Shown piece by piece: positions 26,311 through 33,805 of a stretch of 64,000 bases of DNA (position 1 is the stretch's first letter; each line of letters starts with the position of its first letter). The stretch is from assembly GCA_030149245.1 (NCBI GenBank), contig JASBRX010000023.1:1-64000 (forward strand). The letters are read 5' to 3'. Position numbers and translations under genes: made by a program. Source of the stretch: Sphingomonas bacterium. GTDB lineage: Bacteria; Pseudomonadota; Alphaproteobacteria; Sphingomonadales; Sphingomonadaceae. The notes beneath the pieces are model-generated. The model had not been told where the DNA came from and did not search any database. It saw nothing but the letters and a program-made list of their open reading frames with translations.

Positions 26311-27144
26311 TCAGGGCGCCATCACCTCGACGGTCGTCACATAGCTCGCCCGGCGACCGCCGGGGGCGGGCGGGGCGCCCTCCTCGCCGCCCGCGCGGGG
26401 CGTGGTGACGTTGATCCAGGTCATGCCGGGATCGCTCCACTTGATGGTGACCTTGCCATCGGCGCCGGTCTTCAGATCCTGCTGCTTCAGCTGGTCGCGA
26501 TAGCGGATGCCGCCCGGGATCACGGTGACCGACAGGCCCGGGGTCGGCTTGCCGTCGAGCAGGAACTGGAAGGTCGCGTCCTCGCCCAGCACAAGGTCGT
26601 TGGGATGCGTGACCGGCACCAGCTCGATGCCCTTGCCGGTCGGCTTGAACACCGTCGTGGTCGGCTCGCCCGCGGTCACGAAAATCTCGTTGCGGTTGCT
26701 GTTGATCGATGTGCGCACATCGGTCGCGCCCGCCGGGATCACGCTGGCGAGCTTGTCGGCGGTGGTGCCGCGCGGGATGCGCACTTCCTCGCCATTCAGC
26801 TTGTAAGACCCCATCACGCCCTCGCTGGCGTAATAGATCTTGTAGGTGCCGCGCTGCTGGATCTGCACGTCGAGCGTGGTGCGGTAGCGCCCGGTCGCCT
26901 TGTTCTTGACCTCACCCGGCGTGCCGTCGGGCAGCATCACCGCAATGTCGGCGCGCAGCGGCTGATGCTCGAAATAGAAGAGGTCGTTGGACACGGCGGC
27001 GTCGACCGTCACCCATACGTCATCGCCCTCGCCCGACACGACGGTCATCGACGGCATCATCCACTGGCGGTGCGCCTGGACGCTGGCGGGAATGGCGACC
27101 GCGGCGACGGCGGTGGCGATCAGCAGGTTGCGGAACTTGGTCAT
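26311..27144 (-). CDS. DUF4198 exported protein
   Basis: A 277-residue protein with a signal peptide (MTKFRNLLIATAVAAVAIPASVQA). The mature part starts with HRQWMMPSMTVVSGEGDDV, whose N-terminal His and following residues are typical of DUF4198 (CbiK/NikK-like periplasmic metal-binding relatives), and is rich in beta strands, with a late FLLDGKPTPGLSVTVIPGG Ig-like segment. The family is linked with metal uptake. Its place between DUF2271 and apbE makes it part of the putative flavin-based electron transfer module. The start at ATG 27144 is chosen for the signal peptide; the frame further upstream is in the repeat region. Confidence 0.85.
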   Translation of the reverse strand: MTKFRNLLIATAVAAVAIPASVQAHRQWMMPSMTVVSGEGDDVWVTVDAAVSNDLFYFEHQPLRADIAVMLPDGTPGEVKNKATGRYRTTLDVQIQQRGTYKIYYASEGVMGSYKLNGEEVRIPRGTTADKLASVIPAGATDVRTSINSNRNEIFVTAGEPTTTVFKPTGKGIELVPVTHPNDLVLGEDATFQFLLDGKPTPGLSVTVIPGGIRYRDQLKQQDLKTGADGKVTIKWSDPGMTWINVTTPRAGGEEGAPPAPGGRRASYVTTVEVMAP

Positions 27145-27178
27145 CGGTTTGGGTTCCCTGTTTGAATAAGCAATTCCG

Positions 27179-27268
27179 TCATTCCCGCGCAGGCGGGAAA
27201 CCATTCAGGCTGGCTTATCGAAAAGAGCTGCGTCGGCATGGGCAATGGATCCCCGCCTGCGCGGGGAT
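27179..27268. repeat. Pair of short dRS3-like inverted repeats
   Basis: ATTCCCGCGCAGGCGGGAAA at 27181-27200 and ATCCCCGCCTGCGCGGGGAT at 27249-27268 are two related hairpins in opposite orientation. The first fits the ATTCCC-N8-GGGAA pattern of dRS3 repeats known from Neisseria and of similar short repeats in other proteobacteria. They lie between the DUF4198 and DUF2271 genes of one transcription unit and would form an intergenic RNA structure. Confidence 0.65.
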
Positions 27269-27299
27269 GACGTGGAAGGGAGCGTGCCGACTGCACTGC

Positions 27300-27803
27300 T
27301 CAGCGCCTTACAGTCAAACTCACTGCGCCCAGCTCGCTGGAGCCGCTGGCACGCGCGGTGCCGCCCTTGGGCAGCGAGAAGGGGATGCGGACCAGCTCGC
27401 GCCCGCCCACTTCGCGCGCGGCCTCGACCACCAACGTGTAGTTGCCGGCACCCAACTGCGGCTTGAAGCTGACCTTGTGCGTGCCGGGCGCCTTGGTCGC
27501 GCCGGTCACGCCGGCGGCGGGGAAGCGCATCGTGCGGCCCGATGCGCGCCACCATTGACGCACGTCGCGCAACCACTTGGTGCCTTCGTTATTCTTGAGG
27601 TCGACATCGTACCAGACCGACAGAGTCTGGGCCGGGCCGCCCTCCTTCTCGATCCACATCGCGACATAGGGGCGGTGATATTCGGCGACCGTCAGGCGCG
27701 GAATCGTGACCGAGACGTCGAGCGTCTGTGCCGCCGCCATCCCCGGCGCGAACAGGCCTGCGCCCAATGCGGTGGCGGTCAATCCGGTTACGCGAAACTG
27801 CAT
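27300..27803 (-). CDS. DUF2271 exported protein with candidate flavinylation site
   Basis: The protein has 167 residues and a signal peptide ending near MAAAQ. DUF2271 features are visible: YHRPYVAMWIEKEGG, TLSVWYDVDLKNNEGTKWLR and RQWWRASG. Next comes FPAAGVTGATKAPGTHKVSF, in which TGAT (residues 100-103) matches the [S/T]GA[S/T] motif that ApbE modifies with FMN. An apbE gene lies in the same set, so Thr103 is a candidate flavin-bearing residue. It would accept electrons from the membrane PepSY protein on the periplasmic side. The usual Asp three residues before the motif is Ala here. Confidence 0.85.
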   Translation of the reverse strand: MQFRVTGLTATALGAGLFAPGMAAAQTLDVSVTIPRLTVAEYHRPYVAMWIEKEGGPAQTLSVWYDVDLKNNEGTKWLRDVRQWWRASGRTMRFPAAGVTGATKAPGTHKVSFKPQLGAGNYTLVVEAAREVGGRELVRIPFSLPKGGTARASGSSELGAVSLTVRR

Positions 27804-27818
27804 GTCGGGCGGCTCCCT

Positions 27819-28466
27819 TTAGATATGGATGAAGAAGATCGCGAGGATCGCGGGAATGACGAGGCCCGCACCGACCAGCGGCCAGGTGCTCGGGCGGTTC
27901 TTCGAATGCATCTGCAGCAGCACCAGGCCAGTCAGCGAAAACACGATGCAGGCGAGCACAAAGATGTCGATGAACCACTTCCACACCGTGCCGCTGTTGC
28001 GCCCCTTGTGCAGGTCGTTGAGCCAGGCGATCCAGCCGCGGCTGGTGCTCTCGGTGGTCACTTCGCCGCTCGCCCGGTCGATCGCGACCCAGCCATCGCC
28101 GCCGGGGCGGGGAAGGGCGAGGTAGATCTCGTCCGCCGACCATTCGGCTTCGCCCCGCGCGTGCTTGATGTCCAGATTGCCCTCGACCCACTCCGCAACC
28201 GGGACGGGCAGCGGCTTCTTCGCGTCGGCTGCGTCATCCGGCTTGATCGCGGGCAGCAGCGGCGCGGGCAGTTGCGCCGCGCGCTCCACCGTCTGCGGCG
28301 ATCCTTCGATCTCGGCGGCGTGGTTGAGCGTGAACCCGGTCACTGCGAACAGCAGCAACCCGACCAGGCTGATCGCCGAGCTGATCCAGTGCCAGGTGTG
28401 CAGCTGCTTCAGCCAGAAAGCCTTGCGGCTGCGCTTGCGCGGCGCGGTCGTGGTGGTTCCGTGCAT
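27819..28466 (-). CDS. PepSY-type membrane protein (putative electron carrier)
   Basis: A 215-residue membrane protein. The first helix, WISSAISLVGLLLFAVTGFTL, is framed by His residues (KQLHTWHW before and LNHAAEIEG after). A periplasmic PepSY-like region follows (VAEWVEGNLDIKHARGEAEW), then WLNDLHKGRNSGTVWKWF, a second helix with FVLACIVFSLTGLVLLQMH, and a final helix. The spaced histidines at the helix ends are where PepSY_TM proteins are thought to bind haem b. It is the first gene of the set and has Fur-like palindromes just upstream, so it probably passes electrons across the membrane for ferric-iron reduction. Confidence 0.85.
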   Translation of the reverse strand: MHGTTTTAPRKRSRKAFWLKQLHTWHWISSAISLVGLLLFAVTGFTLNHAAEIEGSPQTVERAAQLPAPLLPAIKPDDAADAKKPLPVPVAEWVEGNLDIKHARGEAEWSADEIYLALPRPGGDGWVAIDRASGEVTTESTSRGWIAWLNDLHKGRNSGTVWKWFIDIFVLACIVFSLTGLVLLQMHSKNRPSTWPLVGAGLVIPAILAIFFIHI

Positions 28467-28487
28467 GAGAGCTGAGATATGCCTAAT

Positions 28488-28523
28488 TGCGATTCGTTCG
28501 CAGCATTAGCGAGAGTGATTCGC
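28488..28523 (-). promoter_or_regulatory. Two Fur-like palindromes upstream of the PepSY gene
   Basis: TGCGATTCGTTCGCA (28488-28502) has perfect five-base arms around a five-base centre, and GCGAGAGTGATTCGC (28509-28523) is a second palindrome seven bases on. They lie 22 to 57 bases before the start codon of the PepSY gene, where promoter elements are expected. Very similar boxes precede the siderophore receptor at 21849, so both units are likely under one iron-responsive repressor. Confidence 0.7.
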
Positions 28524-28558
28524 AATTACAATGCGATCGCGAGCGTCGGACCAATCTT

Positions 28559-28686
28559 ATCCTCCCCCGGAGGGGGAGGGGGACCGGCGCAGCCGGTGGA
28601 GGGGTAGCTCAACTCTCGGCGGCGTGCTCGACGAAACTACCCCTCCGTCACCGCTGCGCGGTGCCACCTCCCCCTCCGGGGGAGAA
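28559..28686. repeat. Paired GC-rich palindromic repeat (REP/BIME-like)
   Basis: Third copy of the family at 2732 and 25209. The left unit (28559-28607) begins CCTCCCCCGGAGGGGGAGGG and the inverted right unit (28638-28686) ends CCTCCCCCTCCGGGGGAGAA. It is a variant in which the CGCCAG loop is lost and the stem is fused. It lies upstream of the PepSY gene promoter. Confidence 0.7.
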
Positions 28687-29012
28687 ATGAATCATGTTCC
28701 GCTCCCGCTGCACGCTCGCCGTTTACCCATGCCACATCGGCGAGGGGATTGTCGCATGCCTGCGTAGCCCCATGGCGCGCTGTCCCGCGACATGTTCGCA
28801 TCGCCTGGTTCCGCGTCCCAGGGCTGGTCGCCTCGATACCGGCCTGTTTCCGCGCGATCAGCATGTCCGCCAACAGCCGGAAACGCGCAGAAATCTGCGC
28901 TTCTCCGGGGCAGGCTTTCCTACAATAACCTATTTGGTTACAATGATGGGATTGGACGTAAACGAAGGGAGGCGAATTCACACATGGCGCATGATCTCGC
29001 CCCCCTTCAATT
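28687..29012. other. Intergenic stretch, no gene recognised
   Basis: About 325 bases lie between the repeat and the end of the glutamate dehydrogenase gene. Open frames cross it on both strands, but none has a recognisable product. A short palindrome, TAACCTATTTGGTTA, lies near 28932-28946. It is downstream of the glutamate dehydrogenase gene and too far from the PepSY start to be its promoter. Confidence 0.4.
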
Positions 29013-32000
29013 TCACCGCCCCAACAACACCCGCGCCTGCCCGGCGATCTGCGCCAGCATCGCGGCATTCGGCGCAGGCGCCTTCTTCGCGCGCTCGACC
29101 AGCGTCACGAACTGCGCGACGCGCGCGGCATGTTCGGCCAGCCAGGTTTCGACCTCGGCCAGCGGGTTCGTGCCGGTCCCGCGCGCGAGGAACTCCAGCC
29201 GCAATTGCTGGAAGTCGCGCGCGAGGCCCGCGATCAACAGCCGCTCCCACGGATCGCCCGCGACGATCCGCGCGGCATTGGCCTGTGCCCAGTCCAGCCC
29301 CAGCGCCTGCCCCAGATGGGTGAAGGCATGGGTCAGCTCGGTCTCGCCGATGCCGCGCCGCTGGCCCAGATCAGCAAGGCCCACCGCGCCGTCGAGTTCG
29401 AAGATGCGCACGATCTTCGCCACCAACGCCGCCGGTGCGCCCGCCGCCTCGAGCTGCGCCGCGATGCGGCCCGATTGCGCCAGCGCCTCTTCCTTGAGCA
29501 ACGTCTTGGCCTGGCGGTCGAGGCTGTCGATGCCGGGCTTGAGGCGATCGAGCATCGCGCTGATGTCCTCGCCCGGACGGCACACGCGCAGCAGGTCGGC
29601 GATCTGCGAGCGGGTGGCGACCGCAATCTCGTCGAGCACCGCAAGCCGCGCACCCTCGCTCATCGCCGCAGATTCAATCTCTTCCCACAGGGGCTGCAGG
29701 CCGAACAGCCGCTCGGTCACCACGAACATCATCGCGATGTCGCGCAGCGATGCGCCTTCTTCCTCGGCCAGCTCGAACGGGTGGAGCACGCCCAACCGGT
29801 TGACGATGCGGTTGGCCAGCTTGGTCGCGACGATCTCGCCACGCAGGCGATGCTCGAGAATCGCGGTCTTGAACGTCTCGCGCATCGCGGGCGGGAAGGC
29901 GGCGATCAGGTCGGGCTCCAGCGCCGGGTCGAGGCCCAGCCCGCCAGTTTCGATCGCATCCTGCAACGCGAGCTTCGACGTCGCGAGCAGCACCGCGAGT
30001 TCGGGCCGGGTCAGCCCCGCACCGTCCTGCGCGCGGCGCAGATATTCCTCGTTGGTCGCCAGCCCCTCGACCGTGCGGTCGAGCCGACCGGCAGCTTCGA
30101 GGATTTCGGTCAGGCGGACGAAGCTGGGCACCGCGACCGGGCCGTCATTCTCGAGGAACGACAGCGCCAGCGTTTGCAGGCGGTTATCCTCCAGCACCAG
30201 ATGCGCGACATCGTCGGTCATCGCGGGGAGCAGGATGTTGCGGTCCGCCATGTCGAGGCGACCTTCGATCACCTCGCGGTTGAGCGCGATCTTGATGTTG
30301 ACCTCATTGTCCGAACAATCGACGCCCGCCGAATTGTCGATGAAGTCGGTATTCAGCCGGCCGCCACGCATCGAGAAGGCGATGCGCGCCGCCTGGGTGA
30401 CGCCCAGATTCGCACCCTCGCCGATCGCACGTGCGCGCAGCTCCTCGGCATTGACGCGCAGGCGATCATTGGCGGGATCGCCGACCTCGATATGTGCCTC
30501 TGCGGCCGCCTTCACATAGGTGCCGATGCCGCCGAACCACAGCAGGTCGACCGGTGCCTTGAGGATCGCGGAGATCAGCGCATTCGGCTCCATCTCCTCG
30601 GCCTCGATGCCCAGCGCCGCGCGCACCTCCGGGGTCAGCTTGATCGACTTTTCCGACCGCGCGAACACGCCGCCGCCGGTGGAGATCAGCGATGGATCAT
30701 AGTCCGCCCAGCTCGACCGGGGCAGGTTGAACATGCGCTGCCGCTCGGCCCAGCTCGCCGCCGGATCGGGATCGGGGTCGAGGAAGATGTGGCGATGGTC
30801 GAACGCCGCGACCAGCTTGATCGCCGTAGACAGCAGCATGCCGTTGCCGAACACGTCGCCCGACATGTCGCCGCAACCCGCGACGCGGATGCTCTGCGTC
30901 TGGACGTCGGTGCCCATCTCCAGGAAGTGGCGCTGGACGCTGACCCACGCGCCTTTGGCGGTGATGCCCATCGCCTTGTGGTCGTAGCCGACCGATCCGC
31001 CGCTGGCGAAAGCGTCGCCCAGCCAGAAGCCGCGCTCGATCGCGATGGCGTTGGCGACGTCGCTGAAGGTCGCTGTGCCCTTGTCGGCGGCGACCACGAA
31101 ATAGGGGTCTTCGCCGTCATGGATCACGACGCTGTCGGGATGCACCACCGCGCCGCTGACGATATTGTCGGTGATCGACAGCAAAGAGCGGATGAAGATG
31201 CGGTAGCTTTCCTTGCCCTCCTCGAACCACGCATCGCGGTCGATGCTGGGAGAGGGGAGCTGCTTGGGATAGAAACCGCCCTTCGCCCCGGTCGGCACGA
31301 TCACGGCGTTCTTCACGCGCTGCGCCTTCATCAGGCCGAGGATCTCGGTGCGGAAATCGTCACGCCGGTCAGACCAGCGCAGCCCGCCGCGTGCGACCGG
31401 ACCGGCGCGCAGATGGATGCCCTCGACCCGCGGCGAATAGACCCAGATCTCGCGCCAGGGCAGCGGCGCGGGCAGGTTCGGCACGCGGCTGCTGTCCAGC
31501 TTGAACGCCAGCGCTTCGGCGGCGGCGGGGGCATAGGCATTGGTGCGCAGTGTCGCGCGGATCACTCCGGCAATCGCGCGCAGGATGCGGTCGTCGTCGA
31601 TTGCGCTGACCGCGTCGAGCCCCGCCGCGATGGCAGCGTCGGCGGCGGCGATGGCGGCGGCGCTGTCCGTGGTGCGCGCCGGATCATGCGCAGCGGCGAA
31701 GCGGTCGACCAAGGCAGTCGCAACCGCCGGCGCGCGGCGCAGCGCCTCGACCACCGTGACCAGGCCATAGGACAGCCCGGTCTGACGCAGATAGCGGAAC
31801 CACGCGCGCAGCAGCACGACCGATGCCGGGGCCAGCCCGGCCTCGACGATCAGCCGGTTGAACGCGTCGTTTTCCGCGCGCATTTCCAGCACGGCGGCAA
31901 TCGCGCCCTCGACCGTCGCGACATCGCCCTTGAGCGTGCCGCCGCCGGGCAGCTCGACCTCGAAATCATGGATGAAGGCGTCGGCATCGCCGGCCAGCGC

Positions 32001-33629
32001 GGTCGGCAGCTCCTCGATCACGCGGAAGCCGAAATTCTCGAACACCGGCACCGCGTCGGATAGCGGCAGCGGCCCGCCGAGGCGATAGAGCTTGATCCGC
32101 AGCTTGCCATGATGGTCGTAGATGCGGACCGAGCGTGCCTGGGTATCGCCCAGCCCGGCGATGCGCACGATGTCGCGCGCGGCTTCCTCCGGCGGGTTGC
32201 CGTTGCGATAGCCGAACGGGAAGGCGGGGGCGTAGCGCAGCGCCAGCCGCGCCGCGCGCGAGGGCGTCGCGCCATCGTCGCGCAGTGCGACTTCGACCGC
32301 GGGCAGCCACCCGCGCACCATCCGCTCCAGCTCAAGGTCGAGCGCGGCGGCATCGGGCATCCGCCCCTCGCCGCGCAGGTCGAGCGTGTAGCGCAGCAGC
32401 GCGACCGGCCCGTCCTCCAGCGCGATCGACCAGCTGAGCAGCGAGGCATGCGCCGCGCGCGTCAGCATCTCGCCAATCGCCACGCGCCGGCCGGTCGACA
32501 CCTCGTCGCGCGGCAGCCACACGAATGCGAAGAGATGGCGGCCCAGCGCGCTGCGGATCATCACAAGCTTCGGGCGCGGGCGATCGGTGACCGACATGGC
32601 GGTGAGCGCGATCTGCTCCAGCGCTTCGGCGGGGAAGGCGGTGGTCAGGTCGTGCGGCAGGCCAGTCAGGGCATGCGCCAGCGCCTTGCCGGTATGGCCA
32701 CGCGGGTCGAAACCGAACTTGCTCTCAAGGCTGGCGATGCGCGCACGCAGCATCGGCACTTCGTCGGGCGTGGAATGCAGCGCGGCGCTGGTCCACAGGC
32801 CGGCATGGATCGACAGGCCGGTGACGCGCGGGCCATCACGCAACGGCACCAGCACCAGATCGAGCGGCGCGCGGCGATGCACGCTCGAAATGAAATTGGA
32901 CTTGAGCAGCAGCGGCGGCTGCCCGCCTTGCTCGAACCACTCGATCGCCGCCTGGCGCGAGACGTCGGCGAGCAACGGCGTGTCGAGGTCCATGCGGCAA
33001 ATGCCCGCCGCATCGGTCACGGTCCCGTCGCGGTGCCAGTTTTCGTGGCCGACCAGCGTCATGCTGCCGCCCTGGAACCAGCGCAGCAGCGCGGCGCCCT
33101 CGGCATCGGCGATCTTGTTCGCGTCGTCGCTCATCGCGCGGCGCAGCTCGGTCCAGTCGGTCACCGCGGCGCGGACATGGCCCAGATTGCGTTCGAGATC
33201 GCGGACCAGGCCGGTGCGGTCGCGCGCATCGGCGCGCTCCAGCTCGAGATAGACCATCGATTCGCGCGAACCACCGCTGCCGATGCCAGCCAGCGTGCCA
33301 TCGCCCGCGCGCTCGACCGCGACGACCGGGTGAATGATGCGCCGGATCGCGATGTCGTGTGCGGCGATGGTCGCTGCGATCGAATCGACCAGGAACGGCA
33401 TGTCGTCATTGACCACCGCCAGCCGCATCGCGCGGCTATCTTCGCCCAGCCCGGTTTCGAGCGCGATCCCCGGCGTGCCGGGCGCGCGCGTCGCGGCGGC
33501 CTCCGCCACGAACCTTGCGGCCGCGGCGCGGGCGGTGTCGTCGAACCCCTCCAGCTCCCCCGGCAGGGCCCCATCGGTGAGGCGCGCATTAACGGCCTCG
33601 GCGAGCGACTTGATCGGCGTCTTGCTCAT
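29013..33629 (-). CDS. NAD-specific glutamate dehydrogenase (large, about 180 kDa class)
   Basis: A single 1538-residue protein of the L_180 class, the usual length for this family. The N-terminal half holds ACT-like regulatory segments (VVNDDMPFLVDSIAATIAAH, then QGGSMTLVGHENWHRDG). The catalytic core has EIWVYSPRVEGIHLRAGPVA, GGLRWSDRRDDFRTEILGLM, VPTGAKGGFYPKQLP with the catalytic Lys, and VAGCGDMSGDVFGNGMLLS. It turns glutamate into 2-oxoglutarate and ammonia with NAD, feeding amino acids into the TCA cycle. Starts elsewhere are unlikely; ATG 33629 gives the conserved N-terminus. It stands alone as a transcription unit. Confidence 0.96.
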   Translation of the reverse strand: MSKTPIKSLAEAVNARLTDGALPGELEGFDDTARAAAARFVAEAAATRAPGTPGIALETGLGEDSRAMRLAVVNDDMPFLVDSIAATIAAHDIAIRRIIHPVVAVERAGDGTLAGIGSGGSRESMVYLELERADARDRTGLVRDLERNLGHVRAAVTDWTELRRAMSDDANKIADAEGAALLRWFQGGSMTLVGHENWHRDGTVTDAAGICRMDLDTPLLADVSRQAAIEWFEQGGQPPLLLKSNFISSVHRRAPLDLVLVPLRDGPRVTGLSIHAGLWTSAALHSTPDEVPMLRARIASLESKFGFDPRGHTGKALAHALTGLPHDLTTAFPAEALEQIALTAMSVTDRPRPKLVMIRSALGRHLFAFVWLPRDEVSTGRRVAIGEMLTRAAHASLLSWSIALEDGPVALLRYTLDLRGEGRMPDAAALDLELERMVRGWLPAVEVALRDDGATPSRAARLALRYAPAFPFGYRNGNPPEEAARDIVRIAGLGDTQARSVRIYDHHGKLRIKLYRLGGPLPLSDAVPVFENFGFRVIEELPTALAGDADAFIHDFEVELPGGGTLKGDVATVEGAIAAVLEMRAENDAFNRLIVEAGLAPASVVLLRAWFRYLRQTGLSYGLVTVVEALRRAPAVATALVDRFAAAHDPARTTDSAAAIAAADAAIAAGLDAVSAIDDDRILRAIAGVIRATLRTNAYAPAAAEALAFKLDSSRVPNLPAPLPWREIWVYSPRVEGIHLRAGPVARGGLRWSDRRDDFRTEILGLMKAQRVKNAVIVPTGAKGGFYPKQLPSPSIDRDAWFEEGKESYRIFIRSLLSITDNIVSGAVVHPDSVVIHDGEDPYFVVAADKGTATFSDVANAIAIERGFWLGDAFASGGSVGYDHKAMGITAKGAWVSVQRHFLEMGTDVQTQSIRVAGCGDMSGDVFGNGMLLSTAIKLVAAFDHRHIFLDPDPDPAASWAERQRMFNLPRSSWADYDPSLISTGGGVFARSEKSIKLTPEVRAALGIEAEEMEPNALISAILKAPVDLLWFGGIGTYVKAAAEAHIEVGDPANDRLRVNAEELRARAIGEGANLGVTQAARIAFSMRGGRLNTDFIDNSAGVDCSDNEVNIKIALNREVIEGRLDMADRNILLPAMTDDVAHLVLEDNRLQTLALSFLENDGPVAVPSFVRLTEILEAAGRLDRTVEGLATNEEYLRRAQDGAGLTRPELAVLLATSKLALQDAIETGGLGLDPALEPDLIAAFPPAMRETFKTAILEHRLRGEIVATKLANRIVNRLGVLHPFELAEEEGASLRDIAMMFVVTERLFGLQPLWEEIESAAMSEGARLAVLDEIAVATRSQIADLLRVCRPGEDISAMLDRLKPGIDSLDRQAKTLLKEEALAQSGRIAAQLEAAGAPAALVAKIVRIFELDGAVGLADLGQRRGIGETELTHAFTHLGQALGLDWAQANAARIVAGDPWERLLIAGLARDFQQLRLEFLARGTGTNPLAEVETWLAEHAARVAQFVTLVERAKKAPAPNAAMLAQIAGQARVLLGR

Positions 33630-33728
33630 GATGTGGCGCTATGCGCCCGCAGCGCGCGCGGCTCAAGGCTTGCTGCACTGCACAGTAACATTTGAGACTA
33701 AATTGCCCAGATAGCGATATCGGGGCAC

Positions 33729-33772
33729 AAAAAAATGCGCGCGAACCGGTGTTTTCGACCAGTTCGCGCGCA
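33729..33772 (-). terminator. Rho-independent terminator of the PAS-protein gene
   Basis: On the minus strand, arms TGCGCGCGAAC and GTTCGCGCGCA (11 bp, perfect) enclose a 15-base loop and are followed by a run of seven T. It lies 34 bases beyond the stop of the gene at 33806-35098 and just upstream of the glutamate dehydrogenase promoter, so it insulates the two genes. Confidence 0.9.
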
Positions 33773-33805
33773 GCTTGGGAGAAGGCTTCAGGAAGGATCA
33801 GCGGG

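Noticed and set aside
29130-32063. 977-codon open frame antisense to the glutamate dehydrogenase gene
   Set aside because: Long only because stops are rare in this frame of GC-rich DNA; the minus-strand gene is unmistakable.
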